DNA of 64,000 bases from Stichopus chloronotus (GCA_021234535.1 SFZH01000008.1:25436455-25500454); one strand, 5' to 3'. Shown: positions 47,501 through 57,206, numbered from the stretch's first letter. Notes: generated by a model not told the origin, from the letters alone. Program-made: numbers and translations.

Positions 47501-50359
47501 TTGGTGATGGGCTCTCTGAGCTCTCCGAGGAGGTATGTCGGGAATGACAACTTCTGAGTAGTCATCTATTCCTAACAGCTGCACCAGCCATGCCACCATG
47601 GACAGTGATTCTGTGTTCATTTGATTATAATGAACCAGCAGTCAGATGCTGGAGGGGCATGCACCCCCTGGAAGTTGGAGGATGAATAACATCGTGCAGT
47701 GTATGTCATCCTTTTCCTTTGAATTGGCGTAGTATCATGCATTCCAAGCTTCCAACTAGAAGGATTAAAAATCACTTCTTCAGTTGCTGATAGGCATACT
47801 ACCATCACAGCTTCACATTGATGAATGTCTTTTCAAAACTTTGGCTCTTTTGCAAAATTTGAAGGAGGAAATATAAATAAACTGCAATCAATTTGGCCCA
47901 ATAGAGGCCGGTAATGATTGACTCATCATTTTGTTTGACTCCTGAAGTGACTCAGACTTTATAAATCCTCCAGAATTTTGGGAGAGAAAGACATCACATC
48001 ATATGTGATTTTGGAATGTAATCACATGACCAGAATATCAGTCACATGACTTGCAGGCATACCTTACTCACATAGCTTGCAAAGTGCCAACTGTCATTTT
48101 TAAGGGATGATTCATCTTGTAAGCATTGTATTTTGAGGAAAGCAATGCCTCATGATATTGTATCAAACTAAGACCATATTTTATGTAAACATATAGTTCT
48201 ACAAATTATTGTGTCATATTGGACTCATATTAGACATGAAGATGGCATTTTTTATCTATTGTTTTGTTATCTCAACCCAGTCGACGTGTTTCTTTACGTT
48301 GTCATTATTACCATACTAGTATTGAACGTAAAAGTGAGTTTGTTGTGCTTTCACTCACAGAGGTTGAGTAGTGTAACACTCTTTTTTAAATTTTATATGA
48401 AATATTTATATCGTGGTAAATAAATTTCTCAAAAAATTTATAAAAGGAAAAATAAAGTATACTTTTAAGATTGTACTATATGTTTGCATAGCTATAAGTA
48501 AACCAGTACTTGTATTATTCTATCTTAACTTATCATACTGTAATCTATTTTTTTTTTCATTTTGTCATTTTCTTTATTCCCAGTACATATTTTACTTAAT
48601 GTATGCTTCATTTGCACATTTAGTGTGAGTTATCAGGCTCATGTTCAGGGTTGAATTAAGTCTAGAAAATCATGTTTGAACTTAAAGGGAAATAGGGCAT
48701 TTAGAATACACCAACATGACTACTGTACTAAAGAAAAAAGCAGTAATCATCGTTAAACCATTCAGTCTCATCAATAAACATCTATCAAAGCTTCATCTCC
48801 TCGAAACATTATGCATGTGATGAGTAACGGAAGATGCATCATTTGAATTTTGAAAAGTTTGGGTGAACAAATTAGTCTTGAGCAAGAAATAACTGAATTT
48901 CTATCTGCGAGGAGCTTATTTCTTGAAGAGAAGTCTACTGTCCTTCCTTATTTTGAATAATCTATCATTTTGTGTCCACAGAACATTGGTTTCAAAAATA
49001 TGGATGTCTTCTCTAAGACAAACGCCCTATTTCCCTTTAAAGGAGCAATGTTTGATGATTCCAGAGTGCCTCTATATTTGACAGTGTTCCCCTCTGGCTT
49101 TGTAAAGTGGCCTTATATATTGTGGATGTACAAATGGAATGAAGCAGAATACAACGATGTCCATATGTGATGCTGGTATCATGCTTCCATTCAAAACTAT
49201 TGATAGGCACAATGATATCAAGTAGCAAAAGTTTTGGTTAGTGTCTTTGATGAGTAAAAGGGATGGTTTTTTGATAGGCATTGAACCTCATTACTTTTAG
49301 ATCAACAGGAATTTCAGGGAAATAGTCCATTTACAGTGCATCTACATGGCATACAAATTAGCTTTAATCATTGTGACAGCATTCAGTCTCACAAATAAAC
49401 ATCAGGAATAGTTTCATATTCTCAAAAGAAAATGCACAAGATGAACTACAGAAGGTGCATCATTTGAATTTTTGAAATTTGGGTGAACAAATTATGCTTC
49501 AGCAACAAGTAACTGTAAGTAATGAAGAAGGACATCATCCCTTACTTTGAATGATATATCATTATCATGTCCACAAATATTGGTTTTAAAACTATCTTGA
49601 TTTTTTGTCTCTGTAAAACAAATGCCCTGTTTCCATTTAAAGGGGAAATAAGGCATTTGTTTCACAAGAAAAATCGCAACTTGTATCCAGACAATTCCCC
49701 CCATACATTTCCCACTCAGATACCCTCCTCCATGACAATTCTCACCCGGACAACTCCATCCCCAGAGAATTGCCCGTCTGACAACCCCCCCCCCCAACTG
49801 ACAAATTCCCTCAGGGAAAGGGTTAAGTTTAGGTTAAGTGGGAATTGTCTGAGTTGAGAATTGTTTGAGTGGAAATTGTCCAGGGGAAGCTCCTCTATAA
49901 GGGGGAGAGGGGGGGGGGAGGGATTGTCCAGGAACAGTTTAAGTCACTGCCACTGCTGTTTTGGTAGTGAAAGCATTTTGTTGCAACCAAAGCAAGATTG
50001 CTGCATGTGTAATATTGCTTTCTCACTTTTATGCAGTGGTGTATAGCTATGGCAGGCCCCTCAAATATGATAGGCCCTTGAAATATGAGGGTTAAATATA
50101 TCAATATTAAAAAAATCGGTGTATTTTTTGCAGCATAACCCCCCTCATTCTTGCAACATGCCCCCCTCCTGAAATTATAATTCTAGCTATGTCCTGCTTT
50201 TATGGGACACAGTAATTTTTCTTGTATTCATAATATGCAATAAATAATTGAAACATTTACAAGGTATTTAAGGAAGAAAAGGTGGAAGCTTACATGGAAA
50301 TATTGGTGAAGAAAGAAAGGAGAAAGGTTGATCTTAATGACAAGGATGCTCAAGACTAG
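38481..50359 (+). CDS. Gene B: short TNFR-type transmembrane receptor with two alternative tails
   Basis: Complete multi-exon gene model. Coding exons are 38517-38543, 39354-39404, 40719-40795, 41325-41418, 43281-43338, 44021-44167, 45329-45488, then either 46399-46489 (short form, 234 residues) or 47469-47532 plus 50264-50359 (long form, 257 residues). All junctions are GT/AG and in phase. The order is a signal peptide, a TNFR-type cysteine-rich region (CPEGTF, NTCPEC, GQEVL, ICG), a polar stalk, one transmembrane helix (IVLLLTVIVLLFITGVLALI) and a tail of 40-70 residues. TNFR family proteins bind TNF-like trimers outside the cell and recruit adaptors inside. No death-domain-like segment is present, so signalling, if any, would be through TRAF-type adaptors. 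Genes A and C flank it in the same orientation. Product family is confident; ligand and partner are unknown. Confidence 0.75.
38716..38945. repeat. Repeat with GACAATTCCC/GACAACTCCCC motifs, copy 1
   Basis: Irregular copies of GGACAACTCC, AATTTTCC and CTGTCCAG in both orientations. Related in wording to 49674-49935. It ends with GGGAAAATTGTCAGGGAAAT. Confidence 0.5.
39354..39404 (+). CDS. Gene B exon 3: signal peptide core
   Basis: 51 nt after a long T-rich tract (TTTTTTTATCTTGTCAG) and before G|GTAAAT, phase 0-0. It encodes VVLLSSILRTAYGTLSV, which with the preceding MKFIDLVNK makes a classical signal peptide: basic N-end, hydrophobic core, small residues before the mature SEKTAC. Gene C has a 63-nt phase 0-0 hydrophobic exon in the same place. 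Confidence 0.65.
40330..40435 (+). repeat. Interspersed repeat R4, copy 1
   Basis: GAATAGCTTC, TACTGAATAAGATGAG, TATTCAGGC, TTTGAGGTTG and AGTATATACC occur in the same order near 52010-52110. Confidence 0.6.
40719..40795 (+). CDS. Gene B exon 4: start of the cysteine-rich region
   Basis: 77 nt, acceptor TTCAACAG, donor GG|GTATTT, phase 0 to phase 2. The reading begins SEKTACVKWDYFVVGSCYRG, with cysteines separated by ten residues. The homologous exon in gene C (61771-61847) is also 77 nt with the same phases, and its first two cysteines fall at the same positions. The GTATTT donor is weaker than its neighbours, but it is the only one that joins exon 5 in phase. Confidence 0.7.
41325..41418 (+). 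CDS. Gene B exon 5: TNFR cysteine-rich module
   Basis: 94 nt, acceptor TCTCTATTCAG, donor GAA|GTGAGT, phase 2 to 0. It encodes TCTKCPEGTFMPYYNTCPEC, then FQFRACEVGQE: cysteine spacing C-x2-C-x11-C-x2-C-x5-C with the PEGTF and GQE landmarks of TNFR modules. Against gene C exon 63031-63124, of equal length, 17 of 31 residues are identical without gaps. Confidence 0.85.
42366..42860 (+). repeat. Degenerate intronic minisatellite, about 18-bp period
   Basis: Roughly two dozen drifting copies of a unit close to GTTCAACTGCACYGAG (GTTCAACTG core) fill almost 500 bp of the intron between exons 5 and 6 of gene B. Hardly any two copies are identical, so the array is old or evolves by point change. Confidence 0.85.
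43281..43338 (+). CDS. Gene B exon 6: end of the cysteine-rich region
   Basis: 58 nt, acceptor TCACATTGCAG, donor G|GTGAGA, phase 0 to 1. It encodes VLYNGDFKHDRICGDFKHP. Read after exon 5 it completes the segment GQEVLYNGDFKHDRICG, in which the final cysteine closes the module, as GQEV..x..DT.C does in typical TNFRs. The gene C counterpart lies beyond the window. Confidence 0.75.
44021..44167 (+). CDS. Gene B exon 7: stalk
   Basis: 147 nt, acceptor TATCTACATCCAG, donor G|GTACTG, phase 1-1. It is a polar, Pro/Ser/Thr/Asp-rich spacer (for example AEPSSPSEADMDSHDGTDH) without cysteines, so a probable O-glycosylated juxtamembrane stalk. It matches the gene A exon 4678-4824 in length and phases. 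Confidence 0.7.
44229..44312 (+). repeat. Poly(C)-poly(A) compound tract
   Basis: C10 at 44229-44238 followed at once by a long A run, with a second A run near 44298-44312. The C-run-to-A-run junction also occurs at 23826, 51153 and 52341. Confidence 0.9.
44463..44662 (-). mobile_element. MITE-2 end fragment
   Basis: It starts at TTAA (44459-44462) with AGGGGAAAATTAGGGTTTGA. It follows the right half of the element at 19012-19630 in inverted orientation as far as about 44662. The opposite end is missing or diverged. Confidence 0.7.
45329..45488 (+). CDS. Gene B exon 8: transmembrane exon
   Basis: 160 nt, acceptor TATCTCAACAG, donor AA|GTAAGT, phase 1 to 2. Short juxtamembrane part (NSSSSGPCSWNDPVR), then the hydrophobic helix IVLLLTVIVLLFITGVLALI, then a basic stop-transfer (RYHRC) and a polar tail start. 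This orients the cysteine-rich part outside and the C-terminus inside. Exons 46399 and 47469 both enter in phase 2 and can follow. Confidence 0.8.
46399..46489 (+). CDS. Gene B terminal exon, short tail form
   Basis: Acceptor ACTTATTGCAG, phase 2 entry, open for 29 codons to TAG. It encodes SLPTSISGETPSESIDF, then LPVEDEEGCAAV. PVEDEE fits the published TRAF6-binding consensus (P-x-E-x-x-aromatic/acidic), but a match this short can be chance. An AATAAA follows 47 bp after the stop, which supports use as a last exon. Confidence 0.6.
46536..46541 (+). terminator. Poly(A) signal for the short form of gene B
   Basis: AATAAA 47 bp after the TAG of the 46399-46489 exon. Confidence 0.55.
47469..47532 (+). 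CDS. Gene B alternative exon 9, long tail form
   Basis: 64 nt behind TTTCTTTTTGTTTCAG, donor GAG|GTATGT, phase 2 to 0. It joins the transmembrane exon in phase and encodes KVVNVKMEPDVGDG, then LSELSEE. VKME is a minimal sumoylation-type consensus, of uncertain meaning for a membrane protein tail. The short-tail terminal exon must be skipped for this exon to be used. Confidence 0.5.
48682..49040 (+). mobile_element. MITE-1 copy 2, complete
   Basis: The best-preserved copy: TTAA, AGGGAAATAGGGCATTTAG, interior shared with copy 1, then the complement GCCCTATTTCCCT and TTAA. The terminal inverted match is about 13 bp. It lies in the last intron of gene B. Confidence 0.85.
49316..49640 (+). mobile_element. 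MITE-1 copy 3, diverged
   Basis: It begins AGGGAAATAGTCCATTTACA without a clear TTAA before it. The interior matches (CATTCAGTCTCACAAATAAA, GAATTTTTGAAATTTGGGTG). It ends CCCTGTTTCCATTTAA. Another end of the same type (TTAAAGGGGAAATAAGGC) starts at 49637, as though two elements abut. Confidence 0.75.
49674..49935. repeat. GACAATTCCC minisatellite with an inverted half, copy 2
   Basis: The left half has GACAATTCCC, GACAATTCTC, GACAACTCC and GACAACCCC units. The right half has the complement (GGGAATTGTCTGAG, GAGAATTGTTTGAG, GGAAATTGTCCAGG). It could fold into a long imperfect hairpin. A C11 run (49785-49795) sits near the centre. Confidence 0.65.
50264..50359 (+). CDS. Gene B last exon, long tail form
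   Basis: Acceptor AACATTTACAAG, phase 0 entry matching 47532, open for 31 codons to TAG. The product is highly charged (VFKEEKVEAYMEILVKKERR, then KVDLNDKDAQD) and probably helical. An AATAAA lies 134 bp after the stop. The acceptor has a weak pyrimidine tract. No known signalling domain is seen. Confidence 0.45.
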   Translation, partial: VFKEEKVEAYMEILVKKERRKVDLNDKDAQD

Positions 50360-50492
50360 TGAGAGTGGAATTTAGATTGTCATGATGATGTTAAAGTCAC
50401 CCTTTGGTAGCATGCAATCTCAAATTAGAATCATAGGTTTTTATAATGCTAAGGTGCTGCAAATGTTCTTTTTTTCCTTTTTTGTAAGGTGC

Positions 50493-50498
50493 AATAAA
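50493..50498 (+). terminator. Poly(A) signal for the long form of gene B
   Basis: AATAAA in the context GGTGCAATAAAG, the first such hexamer after the long-form stop. Confidence 0.45.
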
Positions 50499-51152
50499 GA
50501 AACCTATGCCTTAATAATCATATCTTTTTTTAATAATCATGTTTATGAAATTATAGTCTTCTTTTTCTGTCCTTGTAGCATATTACAGTTGCTGTGTAAT
50601 GGATATAGTTATAACCCGGTACCACCATGTTGGTAAAATCATTTTTCTACACATGCAGGTATCTCCCTGGTTGTCTCCCTTGACTGCAAATGGAAATTTT
50701 GCCTTCACTCCTTAGAATATTATTTGAACTTCAGCTGCCAAAAATGATAACGCACATCACCTGCAGCAGGTTAAAATAATAGGAAATTTCTAGGGTTATC
50801 CTTGCAAGTGGTTCAGTTCTCACAACTGAAAATAATGAACAGGCCCGTATGCAGCTTTTTCAGTGAGGGGGGGGGGGTTCGACTTAACCACAAGTGGAAC
50901 ATTTTCCCGATAACAATGACCAACAAATTAAAACTCATTATATATGTTGCTAACGTAGGCCTACTATCTTAGGCTGAGTGGAACTCCAGATCTTGTGTGG
51001 GGGTTCATCCACACCCCTGAACCACCCCCCGGATATGGGCCTGATGAATGTAGCACATAGTGAATGCATTCACAGATTGATGTGTCTGCTGTATAGAGTA
51101 CAGTAGGTCCCACCCTTCTATCACCCTCCATTTATTATGCTGTGTAATCAGT

Positions 51153-51171
51153 CCCCCCCCCCAAAAAAAAA
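51153..51171 (+). repeat. Poly(C)-poly(A) tract
   Basis: C10 followed at once by A9. Confidence 0.9.
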
Positions 51172-51184
51172 GAAGCTCACAGAG

Positions 51185-51860
51185 TGAGGATAGTTGGAAA
51201 ATCTGAAATACCAGTTGGAATTTTTCATATCTCAGTCTAACCAATCATATGGCATAAAAAATGCAAAATATTGCACCAGATTGTGTCTAAGGTTAAATGG
51301 TAATTGAAAAATTTCTCAATAAATCTGAAGTACCATTTAGAATTTTACAGATTTCAGCATAGGTGCTACGATAGTTAGGAAAATATGAAAACCCAGTTGG
51401 AATTTTTCAGTATCTCAAGTCTAGCACATATTATGACTTCCAAATATGCCAAATATAGCACTAGATTGCATCTGATGGTCACCCAGTAGGAGAAACAATT
51501 CCTCAAAAGGAGATGGGAGACACCTTATCACTTACAATTCTCTCCCAGTTCCAACCAACACCCATCTTCACGTGTTACCCACCTCAAAATACTTTGTTGC
51601 ATAACATGTTTTTCACATCAAGCTGGCTATCATTTACAAAGTTATAGGTACAAACACTTGCTTAAGTACTTTATGCAATCAGTGGTTCACTTGAGACAAA
51701 GTTATAAGAAACTAATTGCCAGAGAGTAAAACTGTTAGATCTTCACTGGAACTATAATTCTCACGGGAAAAAAATTATCACAATGAATGCAAAAAATGCA
51801 CCATATTTTGCCTAAGGTGACCTGGTAGTTAAAAATCTCTCTCTCTCAAAAAAAAAAAAA
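51185..51860 (+). repeat. Degenerate local repeat of about 185 bp or a multiple
   Basis: CCAGTTGGAATTTTTCA..TATCTCA occurs near 51205 and 51390. The block ATGC(C)AAAATA..GCACCAGATT..GTCTAAGGT occurs near 51260, 51443 and 51787. Intergenic between genes B and C. Confidence 0.65.
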
Positions 51861-52009
51861 AAGAAGTTATCATTAGGAAAGTAAAAGTTATTAAATTAAC
51901 TCTCTGAAAATGCCAATTGCATAAATATTCTAGATAAGATCAGCCTAAATGATGCCAGTATATACTTCATGTAAGCCCACCTGAAACTCAGGTGAATATT
52001 CCTCAGAAG

Positions 52010-52110
52010 GGAAGTGAATAGCTTCAATAGCATTTACTGAAAAGGATTAGTATGTACCTATTCAGGCTTAGTTTGAGGTTGGCTTTCATGAAGTATATAC
52101 CCAGATTATT
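52010..52110 (+). repeat. Interspersed repeat R4, copy 2
   Basis: Block order as at 40330-40435: GTGAATAGCTTC, TTTACTGAAAAGGAT, TATTCAGGC, TTTGAGGTTG, AGTATATACC. Confidence 0.6.
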
Positions 52111-52119
52111 ACCATTTTT

Positions 52120-54035
52120 CTATAAAATGATTTTATCTACAATTGCAAAAATTGCAGACATAAAGTCCAAAATAAGGCTTGAGCATTCAGCTCAGTACAC
52201 CTGGGAAGTGCTGTTTCCTGCCATATGGAGCTTTTGAAAAGCCAAAACTTTCTTGTACTGCTTCACGCCAACCAATGGTGGTGCTCAGCTGAGATAGTAC
52301 TGTTGCTAATTTGTCACAAACATAATTCAGACAATCTCTGCCCCCCCCCCAAAAAAAAAAAGTCTAGGTGTCCCTGTTCCTATGTGTTCAGCCATATTTG
52401 CAAGGTCCTCAAAGATTTCTGGCCAGAGTTTTGGGCTGAGGTGCCGAGGGCTGTGCCAGGTGAAAAATGTTAAAGATTCTTTCACCCGAGCAGCATAAAA
52501 AAATGTAAAAGGGGAATTCATGAACATGTATTCAATTCCGACAAGGCATCGTACTGCATCCAGCCCATGTTAGCAAAAATTTTTCAGAGGTGTTCCCCTC
52601 GCCTTAGACCCTCCAATACAAGGCACTATGACCTGGGCAGAGGTGAGGAATGAGGTGCAAGGACGACGGTGACAAGGTGCAATCTCAATCACTCAGAACA
52701 GGTTTAAGGTTTAATGAATAATTCACCCAGAAAGACAAAAAATTAAATCATCACTTAAAAAATAAGAATTCCTAAAAATATATTCAATTCAAATGTAGCA
52801 CCATTTTGCATCCACCCTACCTCCATTACCAGAGTATCCCCTCCCCTTTGACCCCTCTGGGATGGTGATTTCCCATCATCCTGCTGGGCCCCCTCTTCTG
52901 CCAAATCCTGGATCCGCTACTGCAGACAGCTACCGACGGTTGGCTGAAAGCGCTTTGCAAGAAAATTCTTTGCTTTACCCCCCCCCCCCCCTTCGCCGAG
53001 ATGACCGGAAAGGGCACTCCAGTAGGGGAACTATACGCTGCGCATGATATCCTGCGTTGAAAGAGGTTCTCATTGATGCAGTTTATCATTTAATGAGAAA
53101 AACATTAACTCGAGACGGTAACTTGTAGCCTAATAAGTTATATTGTGTGTTTCTAGGATACAAGTAGGCCTATAACGAGTTTCGCCCTCGTCCAGCAGTC
53201 GCGCGTCAACCAATCAAAGTTTAAAGACAAGAACTCTCAAGAAAGGTTTCAGGTTGTTGTTTTCAAAGGTCAAGTTGAGACAAACAAGTTAAGGCAAGGA
53301 TCACGAAATGCATGTGACTGCAGGCTTAGACCGAGGAAGATATTGTAAGAGGGTGGGCCATCACCGGCCAGTTGGCGCGGCCTGGGCGTATACCGGACAA
53401 GTTTCAGTTTGGCCAAAAACTGAAAAAAAGAAAAAGAAAAAAGAAAGCCCTCAGATGGACAGAAATGGCGTTTCTGAACACAGTTTTCTGCTTCATTTCA
53501 GTGCACCAGCTACAGTATTCCACAAACCATAATTTGCATGTAAATCTATTTTGGGGTCAAATTATGATGGCGGAGGTGGCGCCATCGTGGTGAAGGCTAC
53601 TATGGAAACGGGGCTCGATCGTTTTTGCTGGATACAAGGCCTGCATAGTCTGCTGCAGCAGACTTAACATTTTGACCTCAGATGCCGGACTTTACCATCA
53701 CCCAAATTACATCGATTTTAAAACGGTTATATTCTACATCGAGGTTAATTTATTAGGAATACTTGTCCACGGAGGAATACGGTCTGAATTTTAAGTTCTC
53801 ATTTTCTCATTGAAATGGTATCACAACACCATGTTCTATGAAACGTTTAACAGGTTGTTGTTACACAGTAAAGCATTGCCGAAAGTGTGTGATGTGTGGT
53901 CATACCAGTGTACGCCTCAGTCACGGTAATTGAAAATATTGTTTTAATCTCGACTAGCTGTCCAAAACATTCATAGTACAAACTTACTTGACACAGAAGT
54001 CAGACTTGTGGGGACAAACTGAGGGCAGAGGAAAA
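52120..54035. other. Intergenic stretch between genes B and C
   Basis: No gene recognised. C10-A11 lies at 52341-52361 and a C14 run at 52978-52991. A perfect 18-bp palindrome AGTCTGCTGCAGCAGACT lies at 53647-53664. Confidence 0.45.
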
Positions 54036-54039
54036 TGTT

Positions 54040-54196
54040 GGGGGGGGCAAAGATTTTCGCCCGCAACGCGAAACCGAGCGCGAAGCGCGAGGCCGTGCGG
54101 GTGGGGTGCAGGGGCCCGCCGCAGGGCCCCTGGTGGGGCCCAGGGGCAAAACGCCGGTGGGGTCCAGGGGGCAAGCCCCCGGAAGCTCTGAGGTTT
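54040..54196 (+). repeat. GC-rich hairpin repeat, copy 2
   Basis: GGGGGGGCAAAGATTTTCGC, GAGCGCGAAGCGCGAG, then CAGGGGCCC-loop-GGGCCCCTG and GTCCAGGGGGCAAGCCCCC. It has the same order and hairpin as 21255-21412. A trailing segment to about 54315 ends in CTCCGCCACTG. Confidence 0.85.
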
Positions 54197-54587
54197 TAGC
54201 AAAATGAAAAATGGGGGTAGGCGGTTAAATTAATTTTGGATGAGTACAAGATCTGATTGGGAAGGGTGAGAGCAACTGGGGAAAATGCCCCCTCATGCCC
54301 CGTAGCTCCGCCACTGCACAGAAGAGGCTATTAGGTGACCTTTACTTTCCCAACAATTGAAGTTCAATCTTACAGCATTCCCTAATATAAATTTTCACCG
54401 GTTTCAAGGTGTACCTCTAACAATTCATTATCAGCAGTCTATAACAGTATACCGGTGGTTAAATACAACGTCATAACGGAGGATCAAGTTCTTGACTCTT
54501 GTCGATGAATGCACAACGGATGTGTAATACTCATGCATGGAGCTGAAAACATCCAGTGATCTCCAGTAGAAAACACCAACGGTAAGG

Positions 54588-54625
54588 GTGCGCCTATATA
54601 TCATGCCAGAAGTCTAGAAATTGAC
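54588..54625 (+). mobile_element. Single end of MITE-3
   Basis: GTGCGCCTATA and TCTAGAAATTG match the left end of the nested MITE at 31741 with the same spacing. I did not find the partner end. Confidence 0.5.
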
Positions 54626-55025
54626 GTGTATCTACACTTACTGCTGCACTATGGTGAGGCAGTCACCTTTGTTGGCTCTGTTCTAACATCGTGTGTCCGA
54701 GGTACGGTGTGTCTGTGATGGATCGGAGTGAATGGGCTGTTCAATACGTCATTGATCATTCCAAATATATAGAGGGGGTTATATCTACCTGAAATTTATT
54801 ATTGGTTTAAAAAACGAAATAACACACGTATATTCTTTAATCTCTTTTTCATTATTGCTTATTTGAGGATTTAAACTGATATAAATTGCAACAACTCTAG
54901 AATATAAAACATAAAATATGTTCACTTTTGACTGATCTCCCGCTTTTCCATTAACCATTTTCAAAACAAGACTCACATTTGGTCTAATGCCAACTATAGC
55001 GCTGAAAGGTGATCCGGTCTTTAAA

Positions 55026-55163
55026 ACTACTACGTACTACTAGACGTCGACGCATGTTCATCACATGCACACTATGCAGTACTAACTGTGTTGGAGAGGA
55101 ACACTTTTTTCAGTATTTTGCATTTTCTGGCGTGATTTGCGCATAACAATTTGTTGTTTTCAG
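55026..55163 (+). other. Candidate 5' noncoding first exon of gene C
   Basis: It ends in a strong donor (TTTCAG|GTAAGT) and begins with ACTACTACGTACTACTAG, a motif shared with the same position upstream of gene B. The 5' limit is arbitrary. It would splice to the exon at 57100. Confidence 0.3.
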
Positions 55164-55980
55164 GTAAGTTTTGACTTGTGAGGGATCGCCTTCATTTTAG
55201 AGTCTTTGTTATCAATACTAGTTTGTCAAGGTGAAGAAATTTTGCCGCAAGAAATTCAGCGAAGTGAATTTCTAAAGTTATGACGTAGTATTTGTAAACC
55301 ATTGTCCAGGGTGTCTAGGCCTAATAGGCTATGGCGTAATTATAGCATAGGCTAGCTTGGTGTTACTGTTAGGACTTCGCCTGTGGGTTTTTTGTCATGG
55401 TGAAGATAGGCATAAGTAAAACTTATAGTAGGCCCCACGGTAGCAAGTCCCTATTAAATTCCCCACTGACTTACACACTAAATTGAAAAAGTAATGTGGT
55501 CTCTGTTTGAAGCCTTGTGGAAGTTTTTAACAGATCCAGCTATACCACTCTTTAGAAAGCTGACACATTGGCCATTCATGGCTTTTTCAATTTTCTGTAC
55601 CTAAGGTGGTTAGATTTTCTGCTAGAGGCCATCCCTGTCACTGGGGCAAATCACACATCTCTTCGAATGATACTACTCTGCCAGCGGTCTTAGCAAATAG
55701 GAAGCTTACAGGTTCTAAGTTACAGTCTCGAAGATCTGCTGCTGTGCTGAATATGAGGTTTGGATGTGCTGAATGAAGTTGCAGAGAGCACAGGTTCCAG
55801 GATATGCTCTTCTGGATTCCTACCATCTTATTAAAAAGAGTTTTAATTGGGCCTTGGGTAACATTCAACTTTCAAGTCTAGATCAGTTGCTGGTTTAAAT
55901 TTATTTTCTGTGAGTGGTCTCTTACAGTAGTACCAGTAAACAATTGTCAAGTACAATGGTTTACTTGTTGTTCAGGGTTG

Positions 55981-56056
55981 AGAGTTAGCTTGGTGGTTGT
56001 AGAGTGTCCATCTTATAATTACTAGATCCCCGGATCAAATCCCGGTAGAACTACTT
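55981..56056 (+). repeat. tRNA-derived SINE remnant, possible
   Basis: A box-A-like string (TTAGCTTGGTGGTTGTAGAG) and a box-B-like string (GGATCAAATCC) lie at tRNA-like spacing, about 30 bp apart. No full cloverleaf forms with standard stems, so this is not a functional tRNA gene. It fits the head of an old tRNA-derived SINE. Confidence 0.4.
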
Positions 56057-57099
56057 GGAAAATTTCTGGGTATTCAAATTTGATTTATTCAGTAAACTTG
56101 CTTATACAGTGAGACTGAGGGGGTCATTTGGGGTTTCTGTTGTCTGATTTAGGTCTTGTCCATTTCAGGTTGCTTGGTACAGCTGATGGACTGCAGTTGG
56201 CAGGTTCCCCACTCTCATCCGTTGGATGGGGACATTAAAAGGTGGTCCTGGGAGCTGGTTTGGGATTGCATTGGCAATTGTCTGGTATCACCCCTGCTTC
56301 GTTATCCTTCGGACACTTACTGTACATCCCCCAATCTTTTTCAACAGAATTTGTTTTTGAGATCTGGATTTTACTAAAGAAGTTGCCATAATTTGGATTA
56401 TTTTGCCCAAAATGTAATATTGCACATTTGTTGAACATTAAAAAGTATCTTCCATGTACATGTATGTTTTTCCAAGATTCAAGTTTATGGATATCAAGTT
56501 GAAACTTATAATTTTGTTTGTGAGTAAATGTCAGTGCATCTATGTGTACATTCTTTTGCCAGCTTGTTAGTATGTACAGTAGGCTGACTTGTAATTTGTT
56601 TGCTCATACAAAATGTGTATTTTGATCACATCTGTTTGGTCAAGGCCTAAACATATAGCTCCTAGGGCTGTTCATTTAAAAAAAAGAGGAAAAACCTTTG
56701 CAGTACAGGTAAGGTAGCATTTGTTGTATATATAAGAGCTGCATTTCAAACTTGTGCTCTACTGTAGGTTCTGTATCCCACACACGTATGTAGGCTACAT
56801 TGTGGTTATCATGAACATGGAATATATGCATGGAAATAAAACAGTAGACAATGTACACCTCACTGTAACTTTTAGCAGTACAGTACGAAAGTTTCATGTC
56901 CTGCAACGTAGTGATGTGACCATGAGTCTTACGGTCTCTATTCTCACCACAGCTAGTCTAGCTATCAATGAAGGGTTAAACAGTAAAGCCCATACTTTAT
57001 GTGCTGTAATGTCACTGTGTGTATGTACCACCACATGGCATCACTGTATACAATTGTACTGTAAAGCAGTGAATCAATAAATAATTGAAATTTTTGCAG

Positions 57100-57206
57100 A
57101 TCTTCAGGCAGTCTGTGGTCTTACAACTGAAGAGCCTACAGCAAGTAGGAAGGAGTCAATTTCACACCTCGGGAGAATCATGAGACTCTGCAACAACTCC
57201 ACTAAG
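57100..57206 (+). CDS. Gene C start exon
   Basis: Acceptor GAAATTTTTGCAG, donor AAG|GTAAGG. ATG at 57180 gives MRLCNNSTK in phase 0, the counterpart of the nine-codon MKFIDLVNK exon in gene B. The whole exon is open in this frame (from LQAVCGLTTE), so an earlier start in an upstream exon cannot be excluded. Confidence 0.55.

Noticed and set aside
55981..56056. Functional tRNA gene
   Set aside because: Box A and B strings are present, but acceptor and anticodon stems do not pair. It is listed as a possible SINE head instead.
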